This document shows, piece by piece, positions 33,783 through 45,580 of a stretch of 64,000 nucleotides of DNA. A model generated the notes under the pieces. It had not been told where the DNA came from. It saw only the letters and a list, made by a program, of their open reading frames with translations, and ran no database searches. Origin of the DNA: Nothopassalora personata (lineage: Eukaryota > Ascomycota > Dothideomycetes > Mycosphaerellales > Mycosphaerellaceae). The stretch covers positions 2,170,001 through 2,234,000 of the forward strand of contig CM066287.1 in assembly GCA_033816765.1 (NCBI GenBank), in the 5' to 3' direction. The stretch's first letter is position 1; each line of letters opens with the position of its first letter. The position numbers and the translations under genes were made by a program.

Positions 33783-36700
33783 ATGGCCGACCGAAACCGC
33801 CGCCACCAACCGGTGGCAGCAGCGAAGAAGAGACAGCCCCTTATCGATGTTCCCAGCAAGATCAACACGCCGCCGATGTCCCAGCGGCACGCGAAGACAA
33901 TCAAACACCGCAAGGCGAACTCTTCATCCCATCCAAGCTTGCCACACAACGAGTCTCTCGAGCCCAATGGCACCCTTGCAGTCCGCAGCAGCGAGAACCC
34001 AGAATCACCAGCCCACAAACGCGTCTCGCAAATATCGAGGGATGAACGCGACTCGAAGCGGAATTCCGCCATTTCAACAACATCTACTGCATCTGGACGG
34101 AGGAGAAAGACTTTCATTGGTCACTGGCAGCTTGGAAAGACCATCGGCAGAGGCGGTTGTTCTCGGGTACGCGTCGTCCGCCACAGATATAGAGACCAAT
34201 ATGGCGCTGTCAAGATCATCACGAGGTCAGTTGCAGAGAGCACGCGCGCTCAGAGTCTCGCAAACCTGATTGAGAGTACCCGCGGCGCGGCCGCACCAAC
34301 GACAGCAAGATATAAACCGATACCATTTGGGCTAGAAAGAGAGATTGCAGTCATGAAGCTGTTGGAGCACCCGAATATTGTCAGACTATTCGATGTCTGG
34401 GAGAACCGCAACGAACTGTGAGTATGCACCACAAGATACCTCCTCTTGTTGCTAATGACAGCACAGCTACTTGATCATGGAGTATGTCGAGGGTGGCGAA
34501 CTATTTCACTTCGTGGACGAACGGAAAGGACTGAGCGAGGAGGAGGCTGTTTACATCTTCAGGCAGATTGTGTCGGCTCTGCTGTACTGCCACCGACTGC
34601 TTATTTGCCACCGCGATCTCAAACCTGAGAACATTCTCCTCAACCAAGAGGACCTAAGCGTCAAGCTCATCGACTTCGGCATGGCAGCGCTCCAGCCAGA
34701 GGGCAGGAAGTTGAGCACGCCTTGCGGCAGCCCACACTATGCTGCGCCCGAGGTCGTGAGCAGCAAGCCATACGACGGGAAACAGGCCGATGTCTGGAGC
34801 TGTGGCGTCATTCTCTATGTCATGTTGACCGGCACCACGCCGTACAATTACGGCGAGGAAGGCGACATACGAATGCTGTTCAAGGACATCGCCCGCGCGA
34901 AGTACTATATGCCTCCGGCCTTGAGTTTGGAGGCCAGAGACCTTATCAAGAAGATCTTCGTCCCTGATCCCGAAAAACGCATTACAATGGACGGCGTGTG
35001 GGATCATCCTTTCCTGCACAAGTACGATGAACAACTCGGCCTTGTCGGTGTTCACGGCACCAAGGAAGCTGCTGTCGGAGTGATGCCCAAGCTTGATCAG
35101 TGGAAGGTCAAGAGTATACAGGACATCGACAGAGAGATATTGGGCAACATGCGTACGCTTTGGCACAGCGAGCCTGAACAGAGTCTTGTCAACAAGCTGT
35201 TGAACAACGACTACAACCAAGAGAAGCTGTTCTACGCCGCACTCATCAAGCACCGGGAAGAGAACCTCGAGAACTACTCTGGAGAAGCCGACGACATCAG
35301 TTATTCGGCAAGTGACTACCATCACAGTCGAATGCCGCTGGTCGATGATGCACCACCGATGCCGGTCAAGGCACCGCGCTCGCAATCACAGTACTCAATC
35401 ATGAACGATGAGCACCTTCGTCAGAGTCAAAGCTTCGTCGGTTCGCCCCCGTCGATGAGCAGCTACGATCCCTATCGAGCTTCACGAGACCCTATATTGG
35501 ATGCCAGAGGAGAGTACCTCAACGTGCACGTGCATCGCAATGGAACGACAAGTACACGTCGTACGACCCAAGGCCACAGACTGCGGCATCCGCACACGAC
35601 CAGGCTGGAGATGCTACAGCAGAACAATCGCCGCTCGTCAGCACAATCAACGACAAGCTTGCCGCGCTCTGGAAGAAGCAGACCATCTCTGCCTCGCTCG
35701 TCGATGTCTCGTCACTCGATGACAAGCTCCCTCTTGCCTAGCAGTCCTCCTGTCATCGCTAGCATGCGTCCATCAGATCTGCACAAGCGAGGTGTGAGTT
35801 TCGGGCACATACGCCGCATCTCAACAACGAGTGCCCTGACGGGACAAGACTCCTCCAAAGCATCCACTCCAGCGACCCCCAGTATGCCTGGTCATCTTCG
35901 ACATCGTCAACTCAAAGCTCAGGCAGAGCACAAGGACACCTCCAATTCCAGTCCTCTGGCACACATGGATCAGCCTGTCAAATCTCGAAAAGAGCGAGGA
36001 GCAAAGCTCGATAATCGCATCAAGCCTCGTAAATCAGACACACCACATCAACACATGCGCAGCGAGATTCGCAAGCACAGTGCTGAGCTCGAAAAGGCTT
36101 GCGAAGAGGCATTCTTCCGCGACTCCTTCGGTTCCGGCGTGACTGCTCGTACCTCCGTGACTGACCGGCCATCCCCATATGACACTCCTCCATCGTCTGT
36201 CTCTGCTGTTACTCCTGAGGCAGCTCACATGGCCGGAAAACCTCCACTTCCTCCACGAGCACTTCCGGAGCTTCCAAAGAAAGACACTCCTCAAACGTAC
36301 TTGACCAGGACCCTCGAGGAAACCCGGAAGAAGCTTGAAGCCTACAAAGGTGGTGGCGAAGAGTATAGCGCCAAATTTGATGAGGTGATGAAGATGCTGG
36401 AAAACATCAAGCCTGGCTCCGCCGCCATGGAAGACAGACGTGTTAGGACCGCGCCTGAGAAGGCTTCAGACCAAGCTGGATGGCTGCCTATTATCTCCGA
36501 GGAGAGCGCTGAACGAAGCAGCAAAGATGGTGCTAATTGGCATCGCAGCATTACCGACCCTGTGAACAAAGGCAAGATGGTCCATGATAGGACTGTCCGC
36601 ATGGTACCGCCATCTTCCTCGAGTACTGTCGCTCCACTGAATGTTCGCAAGCGAAGCAACGGCAGTCAGACCAGCAGTGTCGAACCCGTGGGGTATCCGA

Positions 36701-37606
36701 CAACCAAGCCTTCGAAGGAGACTTTGAAGAGCAAGCCGAATGTCGACGTGTCAGGTCTTGCATCGATCGACGAAGATACGACCTTAATGAACACGACGGT
36801 AATTCGCAAAAAGCGTTCCGGGTGGTTTGGCAGAAACAAGAAGGATCTCGAAGCACAGCAGAGTCAATCACAAGCACAAAACTCACCAGCACAGAAATCA
36901 CTCGTCGAGCCTCCCGGCTCTGCCCAGTCTAGCGAATTCCCGATCAGAAAGCCTCGCCTCGGGGGAGGCAAGAAGGGATTCTCAAAGTGGATCGGACGCA
37001 TGGTACGAGAAAAGGGTGTTGACACGACGACAACCGAAGCCGGTAAGTGTTTGAGAGAGCGAGGTGGCACACTGAAGCATGATTTACTGACTCCTTGCAG
37101 ACACAACCATGATGTCCCCCAACTCGCTCGACTCACTATTCTCATCCTTGTCTCCGTCATCATCGAGCAACGACAACCCACCTCAAGCTGGACCAGAGCG
37201 GTCCTGGTTCGCACGTTTCTTCCACATCAAACCCGCAGTTCATGTTCTGTGCTTCACTCTTCCTCGTGGCAAGGCCAGACAGGAGCTTGTACTACTACTC
37301 AAGGAGTGGCGACAGCACGGCATACGAGATCTAGAATACCCTCGTGGAGCAAACACGATCAGTGCCAGGGTTGACAGGACCAACACGCTCGAGATCAAGC
37401 CGGTAACGTTCCGCATCGAGCTATTCGTCGTGCTCGAGCACGGGCGAAAGGTAGGCTTGACTATCGCGCGGTTCGTCCAGGTCAAGGGAGCCGTGAGTGG
37501 CTTCCGCAAGGTCATCGAAGTCGCCGACGGAGTCATGCGAGCACGTGGCTGGCTCGTAGAGGACGAGGAGAAATGGAGGGCTCTCTGCGAAGTTGTTGCG
37601 GACTAA
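33783..37606 (+). CDS. Gin4/Hsl1/Kcc4-type septin-associated serine/threonine kinase
   Basis: Exons 33783-34417, 34467-37042 and 37101-37606 give 1238 residues; introns of 49 and 58 bp have GTGAGT and GTAAGT donors. The kinase domain starts at about residue 115 with glycine loop GRGGCSRV, catalytic lysine in YGAVKII, EYVEGGELFHFV, HRDLKPEN (about 261) and DFG (about 283), then activation loop TPCGSPHYAAPEV. The middle is long, Ser/Pro-rich and disordered with polybasic patches. The C-terminal ~130 residues (FARFFHIKPAVHVLCFTL onward) form a KA1-like membrane- and lipid-binding domain. This layout is that of the NIM1-related kinases Gin4, Kcc4 and Hsl1 (Cdr2 in fission yeast), which organise septins at the cortex and link bud or hyphal morphology to mitosis through Wee1. 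Which paralogue it represents cannot be told here. Confidence 0.93.
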
Positions 37607-38495
37607 GAAAAGGTTCCACCACTTTGGACAAGGAAACATTCTACATGCATGATTGGAGCCAGCAGGCTCACTTTGGTCGGACTTTGTTCTGGATACGGTG
37701 TTTTACACCCTGGACACGCACTTTGTTGGACAGCGGATCTTGCATCGCACAAACCCACCGCATTCACTACAACTTCATGCTTGACTGCTTCTTGAGTGAC
37801 GGGCATGGAAAGCGCTTGGTGGACACAGGAAAGATCGGGAATGGCGCATCGTGCTTTGCTGCATAGACCGTAATGCTAGTTTGTAATACAGTAGTAGTAA
37901 TGCCAACAAACAAAAGCGGTATTGAAGTACAATTGTCGTCTGTACCTGTGCTTGTACCTCTCTTCTCTCCACTTCCCTGGTATCGGTAGCTAAGATCCAT
38001 GGCGTTGTAACTGATGTACCTGTACCATTTCCGTGCAGGTGGAAGAAGTGCCGAGAGACCAGATGCAGCGGTGATATACTGCATCGAGTAGCTCGCAGTC
38101 GTTGAGCTTCATCCTTATTCGACCACGTAGTGACACGGCAGCTCCACCCGCTTGCTTGCTTGCTTGCTTGCTTGCTTGCACCGCTCGAAGCAATGGTGGA
38201 TCACAGCAGGTCCCTGGCGCCATGCAACTTCGTCCAACATTAATGGCAACGTCACGGAGCTTTCGACGAACGACATGTGCATACACCTGCAGCAGAGGCA
38301 AGGGACCAGAAAACGAAGTGCCTCCATGTCTGTAGCTCTGATGCTTTTAGACTGTGAAAGTGAACGGCAAGCGCTTGAGAGCTTGGCGTCAGGCCTTGTG
38401 AATGGGTAGATGACTTCAGTTGCTGTAGCTAAGTGAATGGCAAGAGACTGGTGCGTTGATCTTCGCGCGTAGACGCGGCCGAGGACAGGGCTAGA
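37607..38495. other. Intergenic region
   Basis: 3' flank of the kinase and promoter of the transporter. Apart from a tetranucleotide microsatellite, nothing is recognised. Confidence 0.6.
38150..38177 (+). repeat. (GCTT)7 microsatellite
   Basis: Seven uninterrupted GCTT units, about 320 bp upstream of the transporter start, a likely length-variable marker. Confidence 0.9.
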
Positions 38496-40315
38496 ATGTG
38501 GCTTAGGAATGACGATGTGACTACAGCGCAGACCGCGCCGGTCTCATCAGGATACACACGACCAGAAAAAGCCAAGACATATCGAGGAACATGGAGCACC
38601 GTGTGGGAAGAGTTCAAACATACCTGCACCACTCGAGACGGACTCATTGGCGACTACGATTACGCCTACCTCTTCACACCCAACATATGGCCTCTGAACC
38701 GAAGGTACAAGGACCACGTTCCGCCGTTCTTCTACCCGGATGACAAGATCCCGCTCTTGCTCATTTTGATCCTCGGCATCCAGCATGCTCTGACAATGAT
38801 TTCCGGCATCGTGACGCCCGTACTCGCGATAGCAAGAAGCGCGTTCTACCTCGACACTCAGACCGTCGAGTACATGGTTTCGGCAGCTTTCATCAGTAGT
38901 GGCATAGGGACCCTCATCCAGATCACACGCACGAGAATTAGAGGTACGCCTTTCTACATCGGTGCTGGGATCCTCAGCGTCATTGGGCCGACATTCGACA
39001 TCATCCCGATCACCATCAAGTACACTGCTCCGCTGTATGCTTCCGGCGTGTGTCCATCGAGCGAAAGTGGGACGAAGCTGCCTTGCCCAGATGCTTATGG
39101 AAAGCTTATTGGCACAATCCTGGCCTGCGTCTGGATGCAATTCCTGGTCTCGTTCATTCCCGCGAAGACACTCAAGAAAATCTTCCCGCCAATGGTGACT
39201 GGCAATCTTTTGCTGGTTCTGGGTATCTATCTTGTCACTACAGCAGGCGAGTCATGGGGCGGCGGTGCGAGCTGCCTGGACGGAACCGGAATCTACAGAT
39301 TATGCCCGAATGTCAATGCTCCGAAGCCGCTGCAATGGGGTGATCCAAGATTCATCGGTATTGGTTTCTCAGTCTTTGCGACCGTCATCTTGGTCGAGAT
39401 TGTCGGTTCACCATTGATGAAGTCCGCCAGTATCATCTTCGGCCTGGCGGTGGGAAGCGCAATCTCAGGGGCTCTTGGATACTGGTCTGTTAGCACGATA
39501 AATCAGGCTCCTGCTGTGACGTTCCTATGGACATCGACCTTCAAGCTCGGAGTCGACGGAGCACTGGTCTTGCCACTGATGATACTGTTCATCTGCGAAG
39601 CAATGGTATGCATGCCATCGATTGCTGCAACGTCCGAGGCATCAGGCGTGGACACAGAGAGTATCAAAGCGAACACCCGCATCCAAGGTGGCATTTTGTG
39701 CGACGCCACAGGCAGCTTGATCGCAGGACTTGGCTTTACTATCCCAATGGTCAGCCACGCTGGTAACAATGGAGTCATCGTAGTCACCAGTAATGCAGTA
39801 AGTCGTGCGTTCTGCAGACAAGCAGATCAATGCTAACGATCGTGTAGAGTCGACGTGCTGGCTACTGTGCGAGCGTGATCATCATCCTGATGGGAGTTTT
39901 CGGCAAGTTTGGAGGCGTCTTCGCAGCCATGCCTACGGTGGTTCTCGGTGGCATGCAGACATTCCTTTACGCCACCATTGCGATCTCAGGTATGCGCATA
40001 CTAGCCGGCATTCCCTGGACCCGCAGAAACAGGTTCATCCTGTCCGCTTCTTTTGGATTGGGCTTGTTGGATATCGTCACACCTGAGTGGTTCGGCCAAG
40101 TGCTAGCGTACAGCGGACCAAACGTACAGCTCATGGGTTTTCTGGAAGGCGTCAACCTCATCGTCGAGACTCCTTTCATCTTGACCATGTTTGTGGCTGT
40201 TTTGCTAAACCTGATTATGCCGAGAGATAGGAGGGACAGCTTATCGACCGCGTTGCCACTGAGCCGAGAGATTGTCAGCAGCAATGAAGCAGTCGTTTCC
40301 AAGCGCGAGGTCTGA
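38496..40315 (+). CDS. Nucleobase-ascorbate (NAT/NCS2) transporter, UapA/UapC-related
   Basis: Exons 38496-39797 and 39848-40315 are joined in phase 0 over a 50-bp intron placed directly after the NAT signature; 589 residues. The N-terminal cytoplasmic part contains the fungal NAT landmarks GDYDYAYLFTPNIWPLN and PPFFYPDDKIPLLLILILGI, QHALTM opens the first helix, and about 12-14 hydrophobic segments follow. Such proteins import purines (xanthine, uric acid) by proton symport across the plasma membrane. The signature region reads SHAGNNGVIVVTSNASRRAG, where UapA has Gln-Asn-Asn-Gly and an Arg after the Thr; here Gly replaces the Gln and Ser the Arg. The conserved Glu of helix 8 is present (ICEAM). 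Specificity may therefore differ from classical UapA. Confidence 0.92.
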
Positions 40316-40686
40316 GATGTTTGGCGTAGCTTAGGCAGTGCCGTGGAAGCGCAAGAGACTGCTTGTAATCTTGATCTAAATGTGAGCATTTCCATGACGT
40401 GTTTGGTGATTGGAGATGACCGAGCAGGAGTCGGCGAAATCGTTGTGTAGTGAAAGGAAGAGGCTGCAGCCTCCAGGCAGGGACGACTCGGTGCGCTCGT
40501 CCCAGGCCCAGCCAATTTCATGTAAGCGGCCGCTACAGTGTAGACACGCGAGCCACGCTCGGTGCAATGGACCTGCGTCCTGCCAAATGCCGATAATATG
40601 GCGAGTATACTGTAAGACCACGAGGTCTGCGAGTAGGTAGATGCCATTTCACATTGCATCTTCTCAGCAACAATGATCCAAATACC
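40316..40686. other. Intergenic region
   Basis: Between the transporter and the broken oxidoreductase on the same strand; nothing recognised. Confidence 0.6.
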
Positions 40687-42030
40687 ATGCCACCAACTAC
40701 CACATATATAAAGACATTGACCCCACAGAAGACCGAGACCAGATCAAGAAAGTCGCCTTCAACATCGACAGACAATTCCCGAGAGACACGCAACATCGTG
40801 GTTCTAGGAGCCAGCTATGCTGGCCAGGGAGCCGCACATTACTGCCTCAAGCACATACGTCCAACAGTGCCAATTGACAAGGACATCACCTATCGAGTCA
40901 TCCTGGTGGACCCTGCCGAAAAGTGGTACCTTCGTCACGCATCGCCTCGAGCATTAGCGATTGAAGAACTCATGCCCAACAAGGATATCTTCCTCCCCAG
41001 TGCAGATGGCTTCAAGCAGTATGGAGATGCTGTAACATTCGGCCAAGGAAGCGCAATCTCGTGGGATACAGAGTCGCGGGGTGTTACCATTAGGAGAGCC
41101 AACGGCAAGGAGGAAGTTCTGTTCTACCACGCTCTCATTTTGGCCACCGGCACAAAGACGACAAGCCCACTACACTCTCTGCAGGGCACGGCCCATGCAG
41201 ATACCTGAGGCTGCTCTTCGTGCGATACGTGGCAAGCTCGCCACTGCAAAAAGTATCGTGATCGCGGCTGGCAGTCCCACGGGTGTTGAGTCGGTAGGCG
41301 AGCTCGGAGAACTGCTCAACGACAGAGCTGGGTGGGTTTCTTCAAGGCCATCTAACCCTCAAGCCCAGATTACACTCTACACCAATTCTGACAGACTCCT
41401 GCCAGTCCTCAGACCAAGTATTGGTAAGCAGGCCGAGATATATCTTTCAATCAGGTCGGTGTGGATGTGCAGTACAACACGAAGATTGCACCAGTCCAGA
41501 GACTGGTGGATGGCCAAACGAGCGTCATCCTCCACGACGGCGAAGAGGTTGTTGCAGACATCTACATTCCAGCGATGGGCCTGAGTCCAATGTCCGGATA
41601 TGTACCCAAGTATCTCCTCGATCCCAAAGGCTACGTTGAGACCAACGAACAGACACTACGGGTCGACGCAGCTGGTCCTAGAGTCTACGCCGCCGGAGAT
41701 AATAGCACCTACTCCCGCAACAGCATAATCGACATCATGGAGAGTGTTCCACTCCTCGAAACGAATCTTCAACGCGATCTACTCGCAGCTCATGTCAATG
41801 TCAATGCGAAGCCATCAGGTCCAGACAGGATATACAAAGCAGGACCGGCGGAGACACAGGTCGTGCCTGTTGGCAGATTACAGGGTTTCGGTGCGGTGTT
41901 CGGTCGGAGAGTGCCGAGTTGGATGGACCGGTTACTGAAGTCGCGGAACTTCATGGTCACTGAAGGTGGTGTGCATGATGGGTTGATAAGTCAGGACTGG
42001 ACCAAGGAGAAGGCCTCGGATGGTGAATAA
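40687..42030 (+). pseudogene. AIF/AMID-like FAD-dependent oxidoreductase with two frameshifts
   Basis: The ATG at 40687 opens a frame with the FAD-binding motif NIVVLGASYAGQGAAHY and the conserved YHALILATGTKTTSPLH. This frame stops at 41206-41208, while the next part of the same protein (EAALRAIRGKLATAKSIVIA to RPSIGKQAEIYL) continues in the +1 frame; at about 41445 coding returns to the first frame (VGVDVQYNTKIAPVQ, VYAAGDNST) and runs to the stop at 42030. No intron fits: conserved sequence abuts both joints. The NAD-binding motif is also altered (AAGSPTG instead of the usual GGGPTG). Relatives (AIFM2/FSP1, fungal AMID) are NAD(P)H:quinone oxidoreductases. Either a pseudogene or two single-base assembly errors; the motif change favours decay. 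Confidence 0.75.
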
Positions 42031-42447
42031 TTGTCGAGGGTGTTGAGGCTGCGATGAAGACCTGGGGTTAGTGGCGTTAGCATCTGCTTAGTTTATTCCC
42101 GTAATTGCAGTATCTGTCCCGAGAACTCGAGGTCACCAGTGTCCAAAAGGTTTCAAGGGGTCTGCGTGGAGGTCGTAAAGAATGATGCAGCTACCAATCT
42201 ACGAGGATCAGTCGTGATGTCGTGTCATGCTATATATAGCCGCGACGCTCAAAAGCAGAAGGACGTGTGAGCGATCTTGTTGTAAAACTTCCAGAGTAGG
42301 CATTGCTGCTGGAGACTGACGTGTCGTCGTGCTTAGTGTATCTATTGGATCTCCTTGATGCTGCTGGTTGGTAGTGTCCAAGAGCCGTGCCGTGGAGTGA
42401 TCAAGTCTCTGAGCGAGTACTGCAATCTCGTAATTTGTTGGTCACCG
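42031..42447. other. Intergenic region between convergent genes
   Basis: 3' flanks of the oxidoreductase relic and of the small basic protein gene. Nothing else seen. Confidence 0.6.
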
Positions 42448-43014
42448 TCAACCAGCCACCATATGCGCCGCACCCTTCTTGCCGTCCTGGGTGACAGAAT
42501 CGGCCTTCTTGCCATCCTCCTCAAAGTGTAGCTTCTTGTCCACGGCCATCGATGATGCCACAATGCTGCCCTTTCGCTGCACCTCCGATGGCTCAACGTA
42601 CGCATCGCCATGCTTCAGCTTGAGCTTCTCCTGACGCTTCGCGGCCCGATCTCCATTCTTCTGCTGGCGCGCTGGCTTCTTCTCGGCGCGTGCTTGCTAG
42701 GGAATGCGGATGCTCTCGCGCTGCACGATCATTAGCGTATAATAAAAGGTGATTTGCATGTTACAGTGACATCTTACCCACGCCCTAGACTTTGCCTTCT
42801 TCCTCTCGTGCTTCTTGGTGTTGCCCACGTTGAAGCTGGAGAAGATGTTGGTGAGAGACTTGGAGTCCTTCTTGGTGACAGTTTCTGGTGCAGAGTTCAT
42901 GTTGGTAGAGAAGTCGTGGGTCGGTGGGCAGAATTTGATAGGTCCTGGGCGACAGGTGCACTTCTTGGTGGACTCCTTTGGGAGCTGGGTGCTGCCCGCC
43001 ACGATGGCGAACAT
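42448..43014 (-). CDS. Small lysine-rich basic hypothetical protein
   Basis: Exon 1 (43014-42778, 79 codons) and exon 2 (42696-42448) join in phase 0 over an 81-bp intron (GTAAGA donor, CTAAT region, CCCTAG acceptor), giving 161 residues. The second half reads as ordered, highly charged protein (KPARQQKNGDRAAKRQEKLK, VEPSEVQRKGSIVASSM, KKLHFEEDGKKADSV). An acceptor closer to the donor would end the protein after a few codons and is less likely. No domain is recognised; nuclear or ribosome-associated roles are possible from composition alone. Confidence 0.6.
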
Positions 43015-43592
43015 GCTGATACCTGGATCTGCGCCGTGTCGGCTGGTCGACCACTAAATCATGTAGTCGGTCTGTACCTACCCATGATGGAAAGTGTGTG
43101 GTAGATGCTTATTGTTTATGGTTGTAGTAGAGAATGTGCGGTTGGTGTTGGTCTGCTTGAAGTGCGATGGTGGTCTGGCGGAGAGAGTTATCTGCAGACA
43201 AGGTCAATAGAGGGCTTCAGATAGGCATGTCATTCAGAAGCACATGTTAGGCAGAAGCATCAATGGCACTGGCGCGCGTGACTGTATGCATGTAGTGAAG
43301 TCAGACGTCGGTGAATTGAGTTTTGTTGGTCTCGCGCAATCATGACACATCCGAATGTTTTTGTTAGCAAAGCCGTTACTGAAACCGTTGAAGCATTCGT
43401 TTGAGCTGGTCATATCCTTGTCCTCTCCAGTAGTCACCTGCGAAGCACCACGCGACGTCTTCAGCCCTATCACTTCCGGTCCATGGAGAAGAGTATCATA
43501 CGTACAGAGCAATGCGTCCAGAGGGGCAACAGCCATAAGATATATTTACAGGCCCTGTGAAGTCATGTCGGTGTTCCCTTTCTTCCCCAAGA
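43015..43592. other. Intergenic region
   Basis: Upstream of the small basic protein gene and downstream of PHB1; nothing recognised. Confidence 0.6.
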
Positions 43593-44491
43593 CTACGACC
43601 TCAAACCGAGGAGAAAGCTGCCCTTACTGCCGTTGCCACCATCGCTGCCGCCACTTGGGAGATATGTCACGTTCGGGTTGTTCGACAGCATCTGTGCAAC
43701 CTCCTTCTGTGTCTCGATTCTTCGGATCTGGATAAGGCCGTCACCACTCTTGGCCACAGCCTTGGAAATGACTTCGGCTGCCTCTGATTCTCCCTCTGCA
43801 CGGATGACGCTTGCTTGTCGCTCCTGCTCTGCCTTCTCAACGATGAATCGTGCTCGCTCTGCGTCTTGCTGCGCAATCTGCTTGTCCTCAACGGCCTTGG
43901 TGAACTCGCGGCCGAAGGTCATGTGCGTGATGCTGACATCCTCGAGGGCGATGTTGAACTCGTTGGCTCGCTTCAATAGATCGGCTCGGATGCGGTTCGA
44001 GACTGCCTCACGCTGCGTGATGAGTTCGGCAGCATCGAACTGCGCTACGATAGCCTTCAGGACTTCGTTTCCAATCGAGGGCAGCACACGCTCATCGTAG
44101 TCTGGTCCGAGATTCTGTCCACGTTATCAGCATTGACATCTCATCTATACTCGGTTCACCACATTCTTACCTGGTAGATCTTGGGTAATTGTTGCACTTC
44201 AGGGCGATGCAGCACACGCAGTGTCAAGCTAACCATCTGCAAGTCCTTGCTTCCTGTCGTTGTGCTGATGTTCCGGGGCTTGGTACGCACATCGAATGTG
44301 ACAGCCTTCTGTAGCCATGGGATCAGGAAGTGTGTGCCTTCGTTGACGACCTGGTCAGAAACACCTCGTAGTCGATCGAAGATGACAGCTCGAGTGCCAC
44401 CCTTCACGTCGTAGATGGACGCGGACGCCAGCGATAAAGCAGCCGCGGTGGGGATCGCCCAGCGATATATGTTGTTGAGCGCGTTTGCCAT
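43593..44491 (-). CDS. PHB1: Prohibitin-1, mitochondrial inner-membrane ring complex subunit
   Basis: Exon 1 (44491-44171, 107 codons) and exon 2 (44114-43593) join in phase 0 over a 56-bp intron, giving 280 residues, the usual size. The N-terminal hydrophobic segment ([19 protein letters not shown]) anchors the protein in the inner membrane. The SPFH/prohibitin domain has [34 protein letters not shown] and [20 protein letters not shown], and a coiled coil follows ([20 protein letters not shown]). With prohibitin-2 it forms large rings that stabilise newly made respiratory proteins and regulate the m-AAA protease. It is divergent from QCR8, 271 bp between starts. Confidence 0.97.
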
Positions 44492-44580
44492 CTTGCGTGT
44501 TGCTGAGAGACTGGATGGCGAGAGGTTGTTCGATGTTCGTGCTCGTCAACGATGTTGCTGGAGCTCCACATCGTGAGATT

Positions 44581-44614
44581 GGACCCGAAGTACTGCCGGC
44601 AAAACTTCGGGTCC
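44581..44614. repeat. Perfect 11-bp inverted repeat in the PHB1-QCR8 divergent promoter
   Basis: GGACCCGAAGT (44581-44591) and its exact complement ACTTCGGGTCC (44604-44614) flank a 12-nt spacer, 90 bp upstream of PHB1 and about 150 bp upstream of QCR8. It could be a paired factor-binding site or form a hairpin in a 5' leader. Confidence 0.8.
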
Positions 44615-44762
44615 ATTCAATACTTGCTGACCTTCACAACGCTTGAAGCGACTTCTGCCGCGCGCATCACATCACGAACTTCGCCTACTACTACTTTCAG
44701 CTCCAAGCTACCATTGTGCCTCGCCCAGACACGCATACTTCTGTCGTCACTCGAACGGTGTA

Positions 44763-45406
44763 ATGCGCGCATCACAGATTCTCCGCGCCGGCGGCGGTGA
44801 GAAGAGACCAGGACAGTGAGTACACTCGGTCACACCCTTGAGCAGGACATCCGCCGTCCGGTGAAGGGCAGATACAGATGGAGAGCGAAAGCTGATCAGC
44901 CAATGAAGATATTTGGGCCCATGGGGTGCTCTAGGTATGTTGACTATTCTCGAATGAGGGTCTAGACATCTTCCAATCCACGACCTGTTCCCGATCACCA
45001 CCGAATGCCGAACCGATATCGAGCACGACAATATGGAATCATACGGACTGAGTGGCTGACTATGATACTGCAGGCTCAATGCCACAAAAGGGAATTGTAC
45101 ACTACGGCCTCGCACAGAACAGACAGAACCCACTTGCAGGCACTGCTTCCGCTGCAGTCTTCAACACCTTCCGCCGAACTCGTGGCCAGATCCTATACTG
45201 GGGCGTCCCACTCCTCATCGCATACCAGGCCATGCAGTGGGCGATAGAGAGGTGAGTTCAGAGAAGAGTGGCTCCATATTGGTAGCGTGGCATTGCTATG
45301 GAGGAGCATGCGTGGAGGTCGTCTGCAGAAAGCATGCTAACGACTGCACAGGAACGAGTACTTGAACTCAAAGGCTGGCCGTGCAGAGTTCGGTGACGAG
45401 GCCTAG
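44763..45406 (+). CDS. QCR8: Cytochrome bc1 complex subunit 8 (ubiquinone-binding QP-C)
   Basis: Four exons: 44763-44815, 44909-44934, 45074-45251 and 45352-45406, giving 103 residues. The second exon is only 26 nt; it supplies QYLGPWGALG between RAGGGEKRPG and SMPQKGIVHYGL, matching the order of yeast Qcr8 (a Gly/Trp segment just before the PKQKGI motif). The rest shows AVFNTFRRTRGQILYWGVP, one transmembrane helix, and the conserved end NEYLNSKAGRAEFG. All joints keep frame with canonical GT/AG. Qcr8 sits in complex III of the inner mitochondrial membrane next to cytochrome b. It is divergent from PHB1 and convergent with EFM7. Confidence 0.93.
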
Positions 45407-45580
45407 GAACTGAAATGACATGCATTTGATACCATTAGCCTCCTTTGTAGATATCGACGCGGCATAGAAGAAGCTGTACAACAAGTTCCGAATGGCATTT
45501 CTCCCGTTCATTGCCACCTCAGACGATACCCGAATACTGTCCTTCGCAGAAGCTCGTCCTGAAACAATAATTAGCGCTTG

